NCBI GenBank assembly: GCA_963928645.1
Contig: CAWVGT010000247.1
Coordinates: 1 to 15,665 of the forward strand
DNA from: Fimadaptatus sp963928645
GTDB lineage: Bacteria > Bacillota > Clostridia > Christensenellales > Aristaeellaceae
Reading direction: 5' to 3'
Length of the DNA stretch: 15,665 bases
In this document: in pieces, positions 13,064 to 15,665 of the stretch
Layout: each line of letters opens with the position of its first letter
Numbering within the stretch: the stretch's first letter is position 1
Program-made: the position numbers and the translations under genes
Notes under the pieces: generated by a model
Database searches by the model: none
The model's input: the letters and a program-made list of their open reading frames with translations, nothing else
What the model was told of the DNA's origin: nothing

Positions 13064-13516
13064 TCAGCGGTGCGCGGCGATCGCGGCGCGCGCCAGCTCG
13101 TCGCAGCGGTTGTTTTCGCGGTTGTCGGCGTGTCCCTTGACCTTTATAAACGCGACCTCGTGCACGCGGCACAGCTCCAGCAGCCGCTGCCACAGCTCGC
13201 GGTTCTCGACCGGCTTCTTCTGCGAGTTGAGCCAGCCGTTGCGCTGCCAGGAATCGAGCCAGTGCTGGTTGAACGCGTTGACCAGGTAGGCGCTGTCCGA
13301 ATACAGCTTTACGCGGCAGGGCGTCTTGAGCAGTTCCAGCGCCGCGATCGGGCCGGTCAGCTCCATGCGGTTGTTGGTGGTGTGCGCATCGCCGCCGCTG
13401 AGCTCGCGCCGGTGCGCGCCGTAGATCAGCACCGCGCCCCAGCCCCCCGGGCCGGGATTGCCCGAGCACGCGCCGTCGGTGTAAATGGTTACTTCCTTCT
13501 TTGTGGTTTCAGGCAT
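13064..13516 (-). CDS. rnhA: Ribonuclease HI
   Basis: 150 residues from ATG 13516; an upstream in-frame TTG at 13537 is less likely because GGAGC sits just before the ATG. It cuts the RNA strand of RNA-DNA hybrids. The four acidic active-site residues are visible: D14 in YTDGACSGNPGPGGWG, E52 in NNRMELTG, D74 in LYSDSAYL and D139 in NNRCDELAR; the catalytic histidine is H129 in KGHAD. The basic handle region (WLDSWQRNGW with KKPVENRELW) is present, so this is the E. coli-like form rather than a shortened one. It follows proC on the same strand after 81 bases that hold a hairpin. Confidence 0.95.
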   Translation of the reverse strand: MPETTKKEVTIYTDGACSGNPGPGGWGAVLIYGAHRRELSGGDAHTTNNRMELTGPIAALELLKTPCRVKLYSDSAYLVNAFNQHWLDSWQRNGWLNSQKKPVENRELWQRLLELCRVHEVAFIKVKGHADNRENNRCDELARAAIAAHR

Positions 13517-13543
13517 ATCAAAGCTCCAATACAGCAAAATGCA

Positions 13544-13580
13544 GCGGCACGTGCGGCTTTAAAAGAGTCGCACGCGCCGC
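13544..13580. terminator. Hairpin between proC and rnhA, possible terminator
   Basis: 12-bp stem with one G-U pair (13544-13555 with 13569-13580) and a 13-base A/T-rich loop. On the reverse strand it lies 17 bases after the proC stop and is followed by TGCATTTTG, a weak U-tract. It may end or attenuate the galE-proC transcript before rnhA. Confidence 0.5.
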
Positions 13581-13597
13581 CTTGCGCAATGTCGCGC

Positions 13598-14398
13598 TCA
13601 ATTACCCTTGGACATATCGCGCGCCTTGTCTGCGCAGCAGATCACGGCGTCCATGACCGTCGAGCGCAGACCGCGCTGCTCCAGCAGCCGCACGGCCTCT
13701 ATCGTCGTGCCGGCGGGGGAGCACACCGCGTCGCGCAGCGCGTCGGGATGCGCGCCGGTGGCCGCTACCATCTCAACGGCGCCCTTTACGGTCTGCACGG
13801 CCAGCTTCATGGCCACGTCGCGCGTCAGCCCCATGCGCACGCCGCCCAGCGCCAGCGCGTCTATGAACATGTACACATACGCCGGGCCGCTGCCGGACAC
13901 GCCGGTCACGGCGTCGATGTAGCGCTCGTTCAGCCAGATGTAATCGCCAACGCAGCCAAACAGCGCTTCGGCGGCGGCGCGCTCGGCGGGCGACAGCTCG
14001 TTTGTCTCGCACAGCGCGGTCATGCCCTGGCCCACCAGCGCGGGCGTGTTGGGCATCACGCGCAGCAGGCGCACGTTCGTGGGCAGTATCTTCTTGAGGC
14101 GCTCGACCGTCCAGCCGGCGGCTATCGACACAATGAACCTGCCGCCCAGCACGCTCTGGCAGGGCCCGAGGGCCTCTTCAAGCACCTGCGGCTTTACGGC
14201 CAGCACTATCATGTCGCTTTCAAGGCACATGGCTCGGGCGCTGTCCATGGTCTTTACGCCCAGCTGCTCCAGGCGCGCGCGCGTGGCGGGCGCGGGGTCG
14301 TAGGCCGCGACCGATTCAAACGCGGGCGACTTGGCCTTCAGTATGCCCTGCATCAGCGCGCTGCCCATGTTGCCGCCGCCCAGGAAGCCTATCTTCAT
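13598..14398 (-). CDS. proC: Pyrroline-5-carboxylate reductase
   Basis: 266 residues, the usual length. It reduces 1-pyrroline-5-carboxylate to proline with NAD(P)H. The N-terminal Rossmann fold starts IGFLGGGNMGSALMQG with the dinucleotide loop GGGNMG (7-12); LAVKPQ, RVMPNTPALVGQG and the C-terminal GVSGSGPAYVYMFIDAL and SPAGTTIEAV are the classic ProC motifs. The start at 14398 is one base after the galE stop codon, and its AAGGAGG site is within the last galE codons, so the two are translationally coupled. Coupling of a sugar epimerase to proline synthesis has no obvious metabolic logic and may be just packing. Confidence 0.95.
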   Translation of the reverse strand: MKIGFLGGGNMGSALMQGILKAKSPAFESVAAYDPAPATRARLEQLGVKTMDSARAMCLESDMIVLAVKPQVLEEALGPCQSVLGGRFIVSIAAGWTVERLKKILPTNVRLLRVMPNTPALVGQGMTALCETNELSPAERAAAEALFGCVGDYIWLNERYIDAVTGVSGSGPAYVYMFIDALALGGVRMGLTRDVAMKLAVQTVKGAVEMVAATGAHPDALRDAVCSPAGTTIEAVRLLEQRGLRSTVMDAVICCADKARDMSKGN

Positions 14399-14399
14399 A

Positions 14400-15422
14400 T
14401 TAGGCCTCCTTGTCGGAGTAGCCGTAGGGATTCTGCTGCTGCCAGCGCCAGGCGTCGGCGCACATGTCGTCCAGCGTGTACTCGGCCTGCCAGCCCAGCA
14501 GCTGCTTGGCCAGCGCGGGATCGGCGTAGCACTCGGCTATGTCGCCGGGGCGGCGCGCCTCTATCACATAGGGTATCTCGCGGCCGACCGCGCGGGAGAA
14601 CGCGTTTACGACGTCCAGCACGCTGTAGCCTATGCCGGTGCCCAGGTTGATCGCGACCGAGCCGGTGCTCTTGTCGGCATAGCGTATCGCGGCGACGTGG
14701 CCCTTGGCCAGGTCGACGACGTGTATGTAGTCGCGCACGCCGGTGCCGTCCTTGGTGGGGTAGTCGTTGCCGTATACGTGGAGCTTGTCGCGGCGGCCTA
14801 TTGCGACCTGGGTTATGTAGGGGGTCAGGTTGTTGGGTATGCCCTGCGGATCCTCGCCTATCATGCCGCTCTTGTGCGCGCCCACGGGATTGAAGTAGCG
14901 CAGCAGTATGACCGACCACTCGGGGTTGGCAGCGGCGACATCCATGAGTATCTGCTCGTTCATGAACTTGGTCCAGCCGTAGGGGCAGGCGCACCAGCGC
15001 GGGAAGCTCTCGTTTATCGGCACGGTCTCGGGGCTGCCGTACACGGTTGCCGACGAGGAGAATATGATCTTCTTGACGCCGTGCTTGCGCATCAGGCGGC
15101 ACAGCGTGAGAGTGGAGTTGAGGTTGTTGTCGTAATACTCAAGCGGCTTCTGAGTGGACTCGCCCACGGCCTTGTAGCCGGCGAAGTGTATGACCGCGTC
15201 TATAGAATGGCTGGAAAACACCTTGTCCAGCGCCGCCTCGTCGCAGCAGTCTACTTCGTACGCGTCAAAGGTCTTGCCGGTTATCTCCTTTACGCGCTTG
15301 AGCGCCTCGGGCTTGCTGTTGTAGTAGTTGTCCACGACGACCACGTCGTATCCCGCGTTGAGCAGCTCTACGCAGGTATGGGAGCCGATGTATCCGGCGC
15401 CGCCGGTTACCAGTATGCTCAT
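14400..15422 (-). CDS. galE: UDP-glucose 4-epimerase
   Basis: 340 residues, standard for the extended SDR epimerases. It interconverts UDP-glucose and UDP-galactose with bound NAD. MSILVTGGAGYIGSHT holds the GxxGxxG loop (7-13); SSSATVYG (122-129) supplies S124, and the catalytic Y148-x3-K152 is in CPYGWTK, where most homologues have NPYGRTK. LRYFNPVGAH and RDYIHVVDLA are further family motifs. The start at 15422 has GGAGGG eight bases upstream. No clear promoter is seen in the short leader, where a CCGCGC/GCGCGG stem-loop (15452-15468) lies; the terminator of gap is just upstream, so galE either has a weak promoter or gets read-through. Confidence 0.95.
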   Translation of the reverse strand: MSILVTGGAGYIGSHTCVELLNAGYDVVVVDNYYNSKPEALKRVKEITGKTFDAYEVDCCDEAALDKVFSSHSIDAVIHFAGYKAVGESTQKPLEYYDNNLNSTLTLCRLMRKHGVKKIIFSSSATVYGSPETVPINESFPRWCACPYGWTKFMNEQILMDVAAANPEWSVILLRYFNPVGAHKSGMIGEDPQGIPNNLTPYITQVAIGRRDKLHVYGNDYPTKDGTGVRDYIHVVDLAKGHVAAIRYADKSTGSVAINLGTGIGYSVLDVVNAFSRAVGREIPYVIEARRPGDIAECYADPALAKQLLGWQAEYTLDDMCADAWRWQQQNPYGYSDKEA

Positions 15423-15486
15423 TGGTGAATCCCTCCGCTAAGATAATATGTCCGCGCGCCTCGCGCGGTCGGCTGAGCCGCCTTGC

Positions 15487-15524
15487 AAAAAAGCAGCGCC
15501 ACAGCTCGGGGCATGTGGCGCTGC
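15487..15524 (-). terminator. Rho-independent terminator of gap
   Basis: Reverse strand: 11-bp stem (15524 to 15514 with 15503 to 15493), 10-base loop, then six U. It lies 45 bases after the gap stop. Confidence 0.9.
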
Positions 15525-15568
15525 CGCTTTGTTATAGGAGTTTAATCAGGCCAGCGCCCGTGCGCGAA

Positions 15569-15665
15569 TTACTTGCCGCAGCAGCAATCGCAGGCGTTGT
15601 CAACCTTGTACATATGCTCGATCAGGTTGACGACCTTGTTGGAGTAGCCCCACTCGTTGTCGTAC
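15569..15665 (-). CDS. gap: Glyceraldehyde-3-phosphate dehydrogenase, C-terminus only
   Basis: The last 31 codons are inside the window; the rest lies beyond the right edge. The reverse strand reads YDNEWGYSNKVVNLIEHMYK followed by VDNACDCCCGK and a stop. YDNEWGYS-x-VV is the highly conserved GAPDH C-terminal motif that packs near the NAD site. The final residues are unusual: most homologues end soon after the EH(I/M) helix, but here the tail has four cysteines in CDCCC. A strong terminator follows 45 bases later. Confidence 0.92.
   Translation of the reverse strand, partial: YDNEWGYSNKVVNLIEHMYKVDNACDCCCGK

Noticed and set aside
13070..14650. 526-codon open frame on the forward strand across rnhA, proC and galE
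   Set aside because: It runs antisense through three well-identified genes and has no recognisable domain; a GC-driven mirror frame.
14331..15428. 365-codon forward frame opposite galE
   Set aside because: Antisense of galE, low-information sequence, no start context.
15443..15448. TATTAT as -10 of the galE promoter
   Set aside because: A start would fall in the ribosome binding site region about 20 bases before the ATG and no -35 is present.

Overview
The window looks like chromosomal DNA from a GC-rich, low-GC-lineage-type Gram-positive (Firmicutes, probably class Clostridia). The evidence is sigma-A promoters with TTGACA/TATAAT boxes, strong GGAGG ribosome binding sites, a cysteine T-box leader, paired PurR boxes of the Bacillus type, a Fur-family regulator with two CxxC pairs and a lipobox lipoprotein. 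No rRNA, tRNA, phage or transposase gene is visible. Family-level placement is not possible from the sequence alone. A striking trait is heavy use of ATA for isoleucine despite the high GC content.

Left part (1-3160): the start of purC (minus, cut by the window edge), an HD-domain phosphohydrolase (minus), then purB and a Nim-type flavin/PNPOx-fold gene (plus, 17 bases apart). Both pur genes carry an upstream inverted pair of CGAA-type boxes with exactly the same 26-base core spacing, which strongly suggests shared PurR control. A 560-base convergent gap follows, with three terminator-like palindromes about 210-226 bases apart (array A).

Middle (3723-8223): a minus operon of a Gfo/Idh/MocA oxidoreductase and deoC; a divergent lipoprotein with a TEAPT-repeat tail; a 430-base gap; a Fur-family gene; a bidirectional terminator; and a secreted copper-amine-oxidase-N-like (stalk) protein whose mRNA leader is predicted to be structured.

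Cysteine block (8428-10868): a consensus promoter drives a tRNA-Cys T-box leader with a long terminator, then cysE and cysS. Cysteine synthesis and cysteine charging are thus controlled together by uncharged tRNA-Cys. The next 1.15 kb between cysS and the convergent marR is a five-unit tandem array (period about 209 bases) of terminator-like hairpins with linkers (array B).

Right part (12023-15665): a MarR regulator divergent from a small HEAT-repeat protein, with a multi-half-site palindromic operator at the latter's predicted transcription start. Then rnhA, proC and galE (minus; galE and proC are 1 base apart) and the 3' end of gap, which encodes an unusual Cys-rich tail. The most unusual features are the two hairpin arrays, which both lie between convergent genes and share a flank motif.
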